DNA from: Azorhizobium caulinodans ORS 571 | GTDB lineage: Bacteria; Pseudomonadota; Alphaproteobacteria; Rhizobiales; Xanthobacteraceae | Length of the DNA: 64,000 bases | Reading direction: 5' to 3' | NCBI RefSeq assembly: GCF_000010525.1 | Contig: NC_009937.1 | Span: forward strand, 4,097,501 to 4,161,500 | Shown: positions 37,926 to 48,007 of the stretch, one piece after another | How the letters are laid out: each line of letters starts with the position of its first letter | How positions within the stretch are numbered: the first letter of the stretch is position 1 | Notes under the pieces: generated by a model | Seen by the model: the letters and a program-made list of their open reading frames with translations, nothing else | The model's database searches: none | What the model was told of the DNA's origin: nothing | Translations under genes and position numbers: made by a program

Positions 37926-40451
37926 TTAGGCAAAGAAGAAGTCGGACTCCTCCACCAGAGAGACATCCAACGTGCCCTTGGCTGGGACCTCGGGAAGATC
38001 CCCCAAGGCGTCATCCGAGAGCATCCCGGCGATGTCCACCCGGAACTCGGCCAGCGGGTCACAATCGGTGTAGAGCTGCACGAACGCCTTGCGCAGGCAG
38101 GCCCCCATAAGCTCCACGTCCGCCGCCACGGTGCCGTAACTGTCATGCACCAAGGCGAAGTGCTGCATCCCGTTGGTAAGGGCAAGGTTGATGAACATCC
38201 GCATGGCGGTGGCGTCCATCGAGTGGACCCAATTCGGCGCGACGCCCTGCTGTTGCCGGCGCTTGTCGATTGTGTCCAATTCCTCGCGGATGATGAGCCG
38301 GACCCTGCCGTCCAGATGGGTGTCGATCCGGCGGGCCGAGCTGTTCCGGTAGGACTGCTGCACAAGGAAACCGTCCGGTGTCTGCCAGATCACCGGCAGG
38401 CCCTCGGCAGCCGCCAGCCGGGCGCACTCCTTGAGCCAGTCCATACCGACACGGGCAGCCTTAACCACCTCACCGATGGCCTGCCAGACGAGCGGCTGAA
38501 GCCACAGGGTGGCTTTGAAGATGCCGTCGCTGTCTCCCACCGCGAAGGGATTGGGCTTGCCCTCCTCGACCTTCTCTCGGACCGCCTCCTCAATGAACTC
38601 GCGGCAGGAATACTGCGTCGAGCCATAGGGGAGCGTCATGACCGCCCTCTTCGTCACCTTCCGGTCGATGCCGAAGGCAAGCCAGCGGTTCGCCATGTCC
38701 AGTTCATCAATCCCATGCTCGGCCCATGTCTTCCGCAGACGGGACAGGTTGGGAATAGTCCCGGTTGTGGAACCGTTCGGACACACGAATGCCGTGACGA
38801 GCCCCAAGGCCACCTCCGCGACACGGGCGTAAATGTCCTGCGGCTTCCCGCTCGGCACCAGATTGACCGCCGCTCCTCCCACGGGGTCCCGCAGGGCCGC
38901 GCTGTAGTGTTGCAGGCCGTTGCAGGAGCCATCCAAGGCAACGGGCAGCGTCGAGACGTAATCGAAGCCCTCCCGCAGGAAGCCCGCCCACTCGAAGCAG
39001 AAGGCCAGAAACTGCCAAGGCTTGTCCGCCTCGGTCCAGAACTCGAAGCCCTCTCCCCACGGATCGGCGGCGACGGAGGCAATCAGGGCGTTGCGCTCCT
39101 CCACCCACGAGATGCGATCCTCAAGAGACGCCTTGTCGTAGCCGTACACGTTGGCCCCGTGGATCGCGAGCCACCCGGCCGCGACACCGTCCCCAATCGG
39201 TTTGCCCCGCGCGAAGGTCAGGAGGGCCTTGGCGTGGTCGGGACCCTGCGGATTGAGGAACATGGGCACCGCGTACACCCTGCCCCGGAAGTCGAGCTGA
39301 TACGGGAAGTAAATCTCCGCGTACTCGCTGAACTGGCCGGCAAGCTCGATGATCTTGCGGATTTGCACCCGCTTGGACTTCAGCTTGGCGTTGGCCGCGT
39401 GGATCAGGCTTGCCGCCTTCTTCCACTCCTTCCGGCTGACCTCGTTGGTGGCGATGTCCGCAGGCTTGGGGGGCAGGTCGAGGGGGTCCCGAGGGGGCAG
39501 CTTGAGCTTGGGAGACTTCAGGTCCCGATCCCAAGCCTCCTTGAGGACCCGCAGAACGTCCCGGTTCACCTGCCACGGGGTTTCCTGCATCGCGTTGACA
39601 GCGGCATAGACGGCCGAGAGGTCACGGCCTGCCAGTTCTTCCAGATAGTTCCGGTTCCGCGTCTTCACGAAGGGCAGTCGCTGCACCAGTCCCGAATGGT
39701 ATCCCCCGTCAAAGGGCGTGGTCCACCGCTTGGGCGGGATGATCGTCGGCAGGAAGGCGGGAGACAGGAACTCCATCCGCTGATTGGCGTCCGCGATCCA
39801 CTGAAGCGTTGCCTCGGTGGCGACCACAAAGACCTGTGTGTCGTTGATGCCCATGGTGTCGCGCTGGATGTCCACCATCCCTGTCGCCTCCCGCAGCACC
39901 TCGATCAGCTTGATCCCGACATGCAGCTTGTCGGAGGTCGGCCAGTCCTCGTCGATCCCCACGCGCCCGGCCATCAGGCGGGCAACGGTGGTCTTGTAGC
40001 GGCGGGAGGTGGCCCGCTCGATCTTGGACATGGTCACCTTGAAGCGCTCGGGGTGCCGCTCACGGAACGCCCGCATCCGCACTTCATCCTGAAGGGCCGA
40101 CGCCACACGGATCGCGCAGCGCTGAAGCGTCTCCCGCCGCGTGATGCTGTCCAGAACGGTCTTGAGCGCCAGATAGGCGGCAACCTCGGGCTCGACCATC
40201 TCGACGTACTTGAGCGCCGTGTGGCGGCGTCCAGCGCCCCCGGAACGGGCCTTCTCGATGAAGGCTTCAAGGGCATCGGAAACGGGCAGAACAAGGTTCT
40301 TGAGAAGACGCATCCCATAGGGGGTTCCTGCTTCCTCTCCCCTCTCCTTGGCCTTCTCAATGTCCCTGTAGAAGGTCTCTCTGCCCACCATCAACATCTG
40401 TTCTTCAAGGGCAATCTGACGGTCAAGCGCAGTCGTGCTCAGGGTCTCCAT
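37926..40451 (-). CDS. Single-subunit DNA-directed RNA polymerase (T7 gp1-like)
   Basis: 841 residues from ATG 40451 with GGAG upstream. Catalytic motifs: VALDGSCNGLQHYSA (first Asp), RKVTKRAVMTLPYGS (Lys, Tyr), LVHDSYGTVA (second Asp), and the C-terminal foot ending FFA, as in T7. The specificity loop aligns as RRIDTHLDGRVRL, with Asp710 at the place of T7 Asn748; Asp there gives T3-type -11/-10 preference and fits promoters P1-P7. Two candidate phage promoters lie upstream, so it may activate itself. Confidence 0.97.
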   Translation of the reverse strand: METLSTTALDRQIALEEQMLMVGRETFYRDIEKAKERGEEAGTPYGMRLLKNLVLPVSDALEAFIEKARSGGAGRRHTALKYVEMVEPEVAAYLALKTVLDSITRRETLQRCAIRVASALQDEVRMRAFRERHPERFKVTMSKIERATSRRYKTTVARLMAGRVGIDEDWPTSDKLHVGIKLIEVLREATGMVDIQRDTMGINDTQVFVVATEATLQWIADANQRMEFLSPAFLPTIIPPKRWTTPFDGGYHSGLVQRLPFVKTRNRNYLEELAGRDLSAVYAAVNAMQETPWQVNRDVLRVLKEAWDRDLKSPKLKLPPRDPLDLPPKPADIATNEVSRKEWKKAASLIHAANAKLKSKRVQIRKIIELAGQFSEYAEIYFPYQLDFRGRVYAVPMFLNPQGPDHAKALLTFARGKPIGDGVAAGWLAIHGANVYGYDKASLEDRISWVEERNALIASVAADPWGEGFEFWTEADKPWQFLAFCFEWAGFLREGFDYVSTLPVALDGSCNGLQHYSAALRDPVGGAAVNLVPSGKPQDIYARVAEVALGLVTAFVCPNGSTTGTIPNLSRLRKTWAEHGIDELDMANRWLAFGIDRKVTKRAVMTLPYGSTQYSCREFIEEAVREKVEEGKPNPFAVGDSDGIFKATLWLQPLVWQAIGEVVKAARVGMDWLKECARLAAAEGLPVIWQTPDGFLVQQSYRNSSARRIDTHLDGRVRLIIREELDTIDKRRQQQGVAPNWVHSMDATAMRMFINLALTNGMQHFALVHDSYGTVAADVELMGACLRKAFVQLYTDCDPLAEFRVDIAGMLSDDALGDLPEVPAKGTLDVSLVEESDFFFA
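39672..39686. repeat. Prophage palindrome site 22 of 22
   Basis: GGGCAGTCGCTGCAC, two mismatches, inside the RNA polymerase gene; the weakest member. Confidence 0.5.
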
Positions 40452-40489
40452 GGGGAGTCTCCTCAGGTAAGGGCCGCTAGGGCTCAGGG

Positions 40490-40507
40490 TGAAAGTGGGG
40501 GGAAATT
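40490..40507 (-). promoter_or_regulatory. Phage RNA polymerase promoter P6 (upstream of its own gene)
   Basis: Minus strand AATTTCCCCCCACTTTCA then CCCTGAG: two or three changes from P1, in the leader of the RNA polymerase gene. Confidence 0.7.
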
Positions 40508-40518
40508 CCCGGTCGCCC

Positions 40519-40629
40519 GGTCACAGGGGGTCGGACCCCGTGACGGGCACGGCACCGTCTGCGGTGAGGGTGGGGGCTAATCCGTCACAGCCGTCACCGA
40601 TCCACGGTCACGGGATCGTCCGTCACCGG
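40519..40629. repeat. Cluster of CCGTCAC repeats next to the attachment site
   Basis: CCGTCACAG at 40582, CCGTCACCG at 40591 and 40620, CGGTCACGG at 40605, and inverted or weaker copies at 40519 and 40538. They are 110-220 bp from the att core, a usual distance for integrase arm sites; repressor operators are the alternative. Confidence 0.5.
40565..40582 (-). promoter_or_regulatory. Possible degenerate phage promoter P7
   Basis: Minus strand GATTAGCCCCCACCCTCA, about four changes from P1. Confidence 0.4.
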
Positions 40630-40663
40630 AATTAGTTGCAGAACCGGAACCAATTCGAGAAAC

Positions 40664-40703
40664 AAAAAACCCAAGCCAAACCTCTAGGTCTGACTTGGGT
40701 TTT
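40664..40703 (-). terminator. Intrinsic terminator between attachment junction and RNA polymerase
   Basis: AAAACCCAAG (40666-40675) pairs with CTTGGGTTTT (40694-40703), with a partly paired inner stem; both sides end in A/T runs, so it may work both ways. It should stop RNA coming from the host tRNA promoter before the RNA polymerase gene. Confidence 0.75.
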
Positions 40704-40730
40704 GAGAACGGTCCCGCCTACGGGACTGTC

Positions 40731-40757
40731 ACGCAGTACCTTTTAAGTGCCTTGCGT
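40731..40757. other. Prophage attachment junction in tRNA-Leu(UAA)
   Basis: Host tRNA sequence ends at the anticodon loop CTTAAAA (minus strand 40747-40741), and unrelated phage sequence GGTACTGCG follows. Outer bases ACGCA and TGCGT (40731-40735, 40753-40757) form inverted arms around the loop, as expected for a tyrosine recombinase core. The other junction is left of the window. Confidence 0.75.
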
Positions 40758-40779
40758 CTACCGATTTCGCCACGTCCGC
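40741..40779 (-). tRNA. tRNA-Leu(UAA), 5' half only
   Basis: Minus strand GCGGACG acceptor, TG, D-arm GCG...GGTAGACGC, anticodon stem AGGCA and loop CTTAAAA (anticodon UAA). The expected 3' stem TGCCT, variable arm, T-arm and CGTCCGC are absent; phage sequence follows. The 3' half is presumably beyond the other prophage end. Confidence 0.85.
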
Positions 40780-40877
40780 ACGCGCAGGCACCATAGAAGG
40801 GTTCCCGACGCGAGAAAACGCCCCTGCGGCATCCGCGCCGGTGGAAACCCACACCCTTTGAGGGTTGGGCCGTCCCC

Positions 40878-41312
40878 TCAGCCGCCCGTCTGCAGCAGCC
40901 GCCCCGTGCGCGGCGCACCGGCGCAGAGAATGGCGGCGATCATCAGCGCTCCGATGACGGTGACGTGCTCGGCGAACGTGTGGAAGTGATAGGTCGCTTC
41001 CGGCTCGGGCAGCGTCCAGAAGGGATGCGCGATCGGGATCGTCAGCGCCACGAACACCGCGAGCATGCCGCAGCCGAGCCAGGCGAAGCGATTGACGATG
41101 ATGAGCGCCGATCCCACCAGCAGGGTGACGATGACCAGCGGCGCCCAAACCTGCGGCGGATTGAGGCCGAAGTGCGCCATCTCCGCCAGCGTGCCCTGAT
41201 AATCGACGATCTTGCCGATGCCCGCCCCCCAGAAGATGAAGGTGAAGACGACACGGGCAAAGATGAAGAAAGCGCGCGACGACAGGATCGCGCCGACGAA
41301 AGACGGCGTCAT
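40878..41312 (-). CDS. DoxX-family membrane protein
   Basis: 144 residues from ATG 41312 with GGGGAG upstream. Four hydrophobic segments: FFIFARVVFTFIFWGAGIGK with the DoxX-like GAGKI turn, VWAPLVIVTLLVGSALIIVN, LGCGMLAVFVALTIPIAHPF and VIGALMIAAILCAG. Likely an inner-membrane protein of unknown substrate. It is the first host gene beside the tRNA. Confidence 0.8.
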   Translation of the reverse strand: MTPSFVGAILSSRAFFIFARVVFTFIFWGAGIGKIVDYQGTLAEMAHFGLNPPQVWAPLVIVTLLVGSALIIVNRFAWLGCGMLAVFVALTIPIAHPFWTLPEPEATYHFHTFAEHVTVIGALMIAAILCAGAPRTGRLLQTGG

Positions 41313-41500
41313 GTGCAGCTCCCCGGCACGAGCGCACTGCACGCGACATAAAGCCACCGCAGCACCGCTCTCCCCACGTGCGGCCCCGTTCAGCCATGCA
41401 GGCTGCGGTTGCCGTTTCACGTCAGCACATCTGCCATACAGGCTCCCGCAGGGGAAGCCTGCACATGCGCGGGCCTGGAAGGAGAGGCCGCTGTCCGCCA

Positions 41501-41878
41501 TCAGAGGGAGAGCGCGTCTTCCTTGGCGGGGGTGATGGCCACCGACTCGCCGCAGCCGCAGGCGGAGGTCTGGTTCGGATTGTTGAACACGAACTGAGAC
41601 GCCAGCTTGTCGGTCTTGAAGTCCATCTCCGTTCCCAGCAGGAAGAGCACCGCCTTGGGGTCGATGATGACCTTCACGCCCTTGTCCTCCACCACCTCGT
41701 CGGTGGGCAGGATCTCGGTGGCATAGTCCATGGTGTAGGACATGCCGGCGCAGCCGCCATTCTTCACGCCGACACGTACCGCCACCGGCGGCGGATCGGT
41801 ACGGGCCATGATCTGCCGCACGCGGGCAGCAGCGGCTTCCGTGATGCGCATGACGGCGGGACGGGGACGTGGGGCCAT
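41501..41878 (-). CDS. sufA: A-type Fe-S carrier protein (HesB/IscA family)
   Basis: 125 residues from ATG 41878 with GGAG upstream; an upstream ATG at 41929 adds an unlikely extension. The three conserved cysteines are in VKNGGCAGMSYTMDY and SACGCGESV. It carries [Fe-S] clusters from the Suf scaffold to targets and closes the suf cluster here. Confidence 0.9.
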   Translation of the reverse strand: MAPRPRPAVMRITEAAAARVRQIMARTDPPPVAVRVGVKNGGCAGMSYTMDYATEILPTDEVVEDKGVKVIIDPKAVLFLLGTEMDFKTDKLASQFVFNNPNQTSACGCGESVAITPAKEDALSL

Positions 41879-42015
41879 GAACTTTTCTCCGAACCACGCC
41901 GGTTCAAGGCCGGCGGATACGTTTCTCATCTACCAAGATGGGCCTGCTCCGGGCGGGCGGCAAGGGACAAGGTGGCAGCTTCGGCTGGTGCCGGGCTGCT
42001 CCGCACCCAGCGGCG

Positions 42016-42435
42016 TCAGTAATTCGACCAGACGCCCGGGCTCACCAATTCCAGCAGATGGCCGTCCGGATCGCGCACATAGAGGCTGTGCCCGCCTTTC
42101 GGCCAGCGCGTCTCGCCCTCGATGGCGACGCCGTGATGGGCAAGGTGCGCCCGCCAGGGTTCAATGTCCGAAGCCGCAACCGAGAGCGCGAAATGCAGCC
42201 GCCCGGCGCCGTCGTGGGGCGGAATGGTTCCGCCGGGCAGATGGATGGTCTCCAGCGCCGTGCCGCGCTTGAACAGCAGGAGAACGGTGCCCGCCAGCGG
42301 ATAGGCACGGAAACGCTCATCCGCCAGCATGGGCGAGAGACCCAGCACGCCCTCGTAGAAGCCGGCCGCGTGGTCGAGATCCTCCACATAGAGGCCCGTC
42401 TCGACGACCGACCCCAGCGGCGGGGCGGTGCTCAC
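42016..42435 (-). CDS. VOC (glyoxalase/bleomycin-resistance) family protein
   Basis: 139 residues from GTG 42435, five bases after sufT. Two beta-alpha-beta-beta-beta repeats: VVETGLYVEDLDHAAGFYEG and HFALSVAASDIEPWRAHLAH, with C-terminal GHSLYVRDPDGHLLELVSPG carrying the metal-site Glu. Probably a dioxygenase or lyase of unknown substrate placed inside the suf cluster. Confidence 0.85.
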   Translation of the reverse strand: MSTAPPLGSVVETGLYVEDLDHAAGFYEGVLGLSPMLADERFRAYPLAGTVLLLFKRGTALETIHLPGGTIPPHDGAGRLHFALSVAASDIEPWRAHLAHHGVAIEGETRWPKGGHSLYVRDPDGHLLELVSPGVWSNY

Positions 42436-42439
42436 CCCC

Positions 42440-42814
42440 TCACCAGAGGTTCAGAGTCGCGCGTGCCTCTTCGGACATGCGACCCTGGTCCCACGGAGGA
42501 TCGAAGGTGATGTCGACCTTCACGTCCGCAATGCCGGGCACGGCAGCCACCGCACTCTCCACCATGCCGGGAAGCTCGGCGGCCGAGGGGCAGTTGGGCG
42601 TCGTCAGCGTCATCTCGACGGCCACGGTGCGGTCGTCGGCGATGTCCACCTTGTAGATGAGGCCGAGCTCATAGATGTCGACCGGGATTTCCGGGTCGTA
42701 GACGGACTTGAGCGCGCCGACGATCTCGTCGGTCAGGCGCGTCAGTTCCGCCTCCGGGATCCCGGAGGAAATCGCGGGCGCGTTGGGCGTATCGTTGGCC
42801 ACAGTATCGGTCAT
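42440..42814 (-). CDS. sufT: Fe-S assembly protein SufT (DUF59)
   Basis: 124 residues, ATG overlapping the sufS stop (ATGA). DUF59 core: IVGALKSVYDPEIPVDIYEL, TLTTPNCPSAAELPGMV with the conserved Cys, and VDITFDPPWDQGRMSEEA. It helps maturation of Fe-S proteins. Confidence 0.92.
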   Translation of the reverse strand: MTDTVANDTPNAPAISSGIPEAELTRLTDEIVGALKSVYDPEIPVDIYELGLIYKVDIADDRTVAVEMTLTTPNCPSAAELPGMVESAVAAVPGIADVKVDITFDPPWDQGRMSEEARATLNLW

Positions 42815-44058
42815 GAGAACAAATCCTGCGCCTTGAGGAGGGCCGCCACGAGGCGGTCCACGTCACTGCGCGTATTGTAGAGCGCGAAGGATGCGCGGCA
42901 CGTCGCTGTGGTGCCATATCGGGCCAAAAGCGGCTGAGCGCAATGGGTGCCCGCGCGCACGGCAACACCGTACCGGTCGATGACGGTCGCCACATCGTGG
43001 GGGTGGGCGCCCTTCATCTCGAAGGCGACGATGGCGCCCTTGTCCTTCGCGGTGCCGATGATGCGCAGGCTGTTCAGCGCGCCGAGCTGCTGGTGGGCAT
43101 AGACCGAGAGGTCATGTTCATGGGCGGCAATCGCCTCGCGGCCGATGAGGTCCATATAGTCCAGCGCCGCGCCGAGGCCGATGGCCTGCACGATGGCCGG
43201 CGTGCCCGCCTCGAAGCGGTGGGGCGGCTCGGCATAGGTGACGCGGCCTTCCTCCACCTCGCGGATCATCTCGCCGCCGCCCTCATAGGGCGGCATTTCG
43301 GCCAGCAGCGCCCGCTTGCCATAGAGCAGGCCGATGCCGGTGGGGCCATAGAGCTTGTGACCGGTGACGGCATAGAAATCGACATCGAGGTCGCGCACGT
43401 CCACGGGCAGGTGCACGGAGGCCTGGCAGCCGTCCACCACCACCTTTGCGCCCACCGCATGGGCGGCGCGGACGATCTCCTTGATGGGCGTCACCGTGCC
43501 GAGCACGTTGGACATGTGGGTGATGGCGACGATCTTGGTGCGCGGCGTCAGCAACTGCTCGAACGCCTCGAAGTCGAACGACCCGTCCTCGCGCACCGGC
43601 GCCCACTTGATGACCGCGCCCTTGCGCTCGCGCAGGAAGTGCCAGGGCACGATGTTGGAGTGGTGCTCCATGATGGAGAGGATGATCTCATCCCCCTCCC
43701 CGATGGACTGCCCGAGCGAGTTCGCCACCAGATTGATGGAGCCGGTGCCGGAGCGGGTGAAGATGATCTCGTCCTGCGAAGCCGCATTGAGGAAGCGCCG
43801 GGCGCTCTCGCGGGCGCCCTCGAAGGCTTCCGTCATGGCGTTGGCGAGATAGTGCAGGCCGCGATGGACGTTGGAATATTCCGCCTCATAGGCGTGGCGC
43901 ATGCGCTCCAGCACCTGCACCGGCTTCTGGGCGGAAGCCGCATTGTCCAGATAGGTGAGCGGGTGGCCGTGGACTTCGAGGGCGAGCGCGGGAAAGTCCG
44001 CGCGCACCTTCTCCACGTCATAGGCGCCGTCCAACACGGCGGGATGGCCCTTGGTCAT
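42811..44058 (-). CDS. sufS: Cysteine desulfurase SufS
   Basis: 415 residues from ATG 44058 with AAGGA upstream. PLP class V fold: FTRSGTGSINLVAN, GDEIILSIMEHHSNIVPWHF, VDGCQASVHLPVDV, the PLP lysine in FYAVTGHKLYGPTG and the sulfur-carrying Cys region RAGTHCAQPLLARYG. Supplies sulfur to the SufBCD scaffold. Confidence 0.95.
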   Translation of the reverse strand: MTKGHPAVLDGAYDVEKVRADFPALALEVHGHPLTYLDNAASAQKPVQVLERMRHAYEAEYSNVHRGLHYLANAMTEAFEGARESARRFLNAASQDEIIFTRSGTGSINLVANSLGQSIGEGDEIILSIMEHHSNIVPWHFLRERKGAVIKWAPVREDGSFDFEAFEQLLTPRTKIVAITHMSNVLGTVTPIKEIVRAAHAVGAKVVVDGCQASVHLPVDVRDLDVDFYAVTGHKLYGPTGIGLLYGKRALLAEMPPYEGGGEMIREVEEGRVTYAEPPHRFEAGTPAIVQAIGLGAALDYMDLIGREAIAAHEHDLSVYAHQQLGALNSLRIIGTAKDKGAIVAFEMKGAHPHDVATVIDRYGVAVRAGTHCAQPLLARYGTTATCRASFALYNTRSDVDRLVAALLKAQDLFS

Positions 44059-44282
44059 CGGCAATGTCCTTATCCGGAGCCGCCCCGCCGGGCTTGAGAC
44101 CATCGAAGCGGGCCACTCCGCCTTAGCTCAGGAAATACGAACGCGGTACGTTCCAGATGGCAGCACCGCGCGGGATAACGCCTGCGCAGGCCGCGACACG
44201 AGCGCGCGTCCTTCTGCGCGGATCCATCCGGCCAGCTCCGCCGGCCGGCGGGCGTGCCACGGATCGCCGTGGCACCCCAGCG
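44059..44282. other. Gap between sufS and sufD
   Basis: 224 bases with GC-rich inverted repeats (GCCGGCGGGC-like near 44240) but no open frame that looks coding and no clear promoter. It separates sufD from sufS on the same strand. Confidence 0.4.
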
Positions 44283-45605
44283 TCAGGCGCGTTTGGCGAG
44301 CCAGGTCTCGGCGCGGGCGATGATCAGCTCGCGCAGGGCCTCGTTCTCCACGAACTCGATGGCCTCGCCCACGAAGGCCTGCACCAGCAGGGCCTCCGCC
44401 TGCCTCTGCGGAATGCCGCGGGCCTTGAGATAGAACAGCAGGTCCTCGTCGAGATCGCCCGCCGTGGCGCCGTGGCCGCACTGCACATCGTCGGCGAAGA
44501 TCTCAAGCTCGGGCTTGTTGTCCATCTCGGCCGCCTCGCCAAGCAGCAGGGCGCGGCTCATCATGCGGCCATCGGTCTTTTGGGCATCGGGGCGCACCAC
44601 GATCTTGCCCTGGAAGACGCCATGGCTCTCGTCCGCCAGCACCGTCTTGAAGAGCTCGCGGCTCTCGCAATGGGGCACCGCATGGTCGAGCAGCAGGGTC
44701 GTGTCCTGATGCTGCTTGCCCTTCAGCAGGTTCGCGCCACGCAGGCCGGCATGGGAATGCTGGCCGCCGAACCGGCCGTAGAGGCTGGTGCGCGAGGCCT
44801 TGGCGCCGCTGTTGAGGGCGAAGGTGTGCAACTGCGCCTCGCGGCCGATCTCCACCATGACCGTGGAGAGGTGAAGGGCGGCGTCGCCCTCCTCCTGCAC
44901 GCGCACGAGGTCCACATGGGCGCCGTCGCCCACGAAGAGTTCCAGCGCGGTGTTGGTCTGGTAGGCAACACCGTCGCGGCCCTGGAAGCTCTCCACCAGC
45001 GTCACCTCGGCGCCGTCCTCAACCACCACGACCACGCGGCCGTAAGTGGCGACGGGATCGTCGCCGGTGAAGACGTTGGCGATGTGCAGCGGCGCGGCGA
45101 TCTTCGCCCCCGCCGCCACGCGCACCAGCAGGCCCTCGCCGAGGAACACGGTGTTGAGGGCGAGCGGCGCGTCATAGCGCTGCGGCTGGAGCGCCCCGAT
45201 GCGCTCGGCAAGCGGGTCGTTGGACGCAATCGCGCTTTCAAGCGGCAGCGCCGCGATGCCGCTTTCCAGCGCCAGCAGGTCCGAGGCCGGGCGCGCGAGC
45301 GCGCCGTTCACGAACAGGATGCGCTTGGCGCCGGGCACGGTGAGCGCCTTGAAGGAGCCTTCGGCCTCGGCGGAGGCATCGAGCGGGCCGGCCAGCGGCA
45401 CGGCATCGCGCAGGATCGCCTTGAGGTCGGTGTACTTCCATTCCTCCACCCGGCGGGTGGGAAGACCACCCTCGGAGAAGGCGGTGGCGGCGGCGCGGCG
45501 CAGCTCTCCGATCCGGCCCGCGACGGGCTGGCTCTGAAGGCGCTGCTCCACGGCGGCGGCGAGCGCCTGCTCGGCGGCCGTGCGCAAGGGGGTGACGACG
45601 TTCAT
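44283..45605 (-). CDS. sufD: Fe-S assembly scaffold protein SufD
   Basis: 440 residues from ATG 45605 with GAGGAA upstream; a GTG at 45620 would overlap sufC. SufBD core seen in GLPTRRVEEWKYTDLKAILR, LYGRFGGQHSHAGLRGANLL, FQGKIVVRPDAQKTDGRMMS and the C-terminal ADDVQCGHGATAGDLDEDLL. Partner of SufB and SufC. Confidence 0.95.
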   Translation of the reverse strand: MNVVTPLRTAAEQALAAAVEQRLQSQPVAGRIGELRRAAATAFSEGGLPTRRVEEWKYTDLKAILRDAVPLAGPLDASAEAEGSFKALTVPGAKRILFVNGALARPASDLLALESGIAALPLESAIASNDPLAERIGALQPQRYDAPLALNTVFLGEGLLVRVAAGAKIAAPLHIANVFTGDDPVATYGRVVVVVEDGAEVTLVESFQGRDGVAYQTNTALELFVGDGAHVDLVRVQEEGDAALHLSTVMVEIGREAQLHTFALNSGAKASRTSLYGRFGGQHSHAGLRGANLLKGKQHQDTTLLLDHAVPHCESRELFKTVLADESHGVFQGKIVVRPDAQKTDGRMMSRALLLGEAAEMDNKPELEIFADDVQCGHGATAGDLDEDLLFYLKARGIPQRQAEALLVQAFVGEAIEFVENEALRELIIARAETWLAKRA

Positions 45606-45616
45606 GGCCGTGTTCC

Positions 45617-46372
<756 letters not shown>

Positions 46373-46490
46373 TGGCGTGTTCCATTGTTTAGGTTGCGGT
46401 GGGGCGGTGCGCGGCCTTGTGTCCCAGCGCGCACCTGCCGTCCCGTCCGGATGTCTGTCCCCGCCCTGCGGCGGCGGGGCGTGAGGTCAA

Positions 46491-47959
<1,469 letters not shown>

Positions 47960-48007
47960 CTTCCGTCTCCTCTCCCGCGCGGGGTCAAGGCCCGCGGGTC
48001 AAGTTCC

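Noticed and set aside
1836-39686. Dispersed palindromes as CRISPR repeats
   Set aside because: Spacing is 0.2-3 kb and irregular, and there is no spacer array or cas gene.
40450-40779. Group I intron in tRNA-Leu(UAA), as in cyanobacteria
   Set aside because: The break in the anticodon loop suggested it, but no tRNA 3' half (CGTCCGC end) occurs before the polymerase gene, and phage promoters and the polymerase gene follow.
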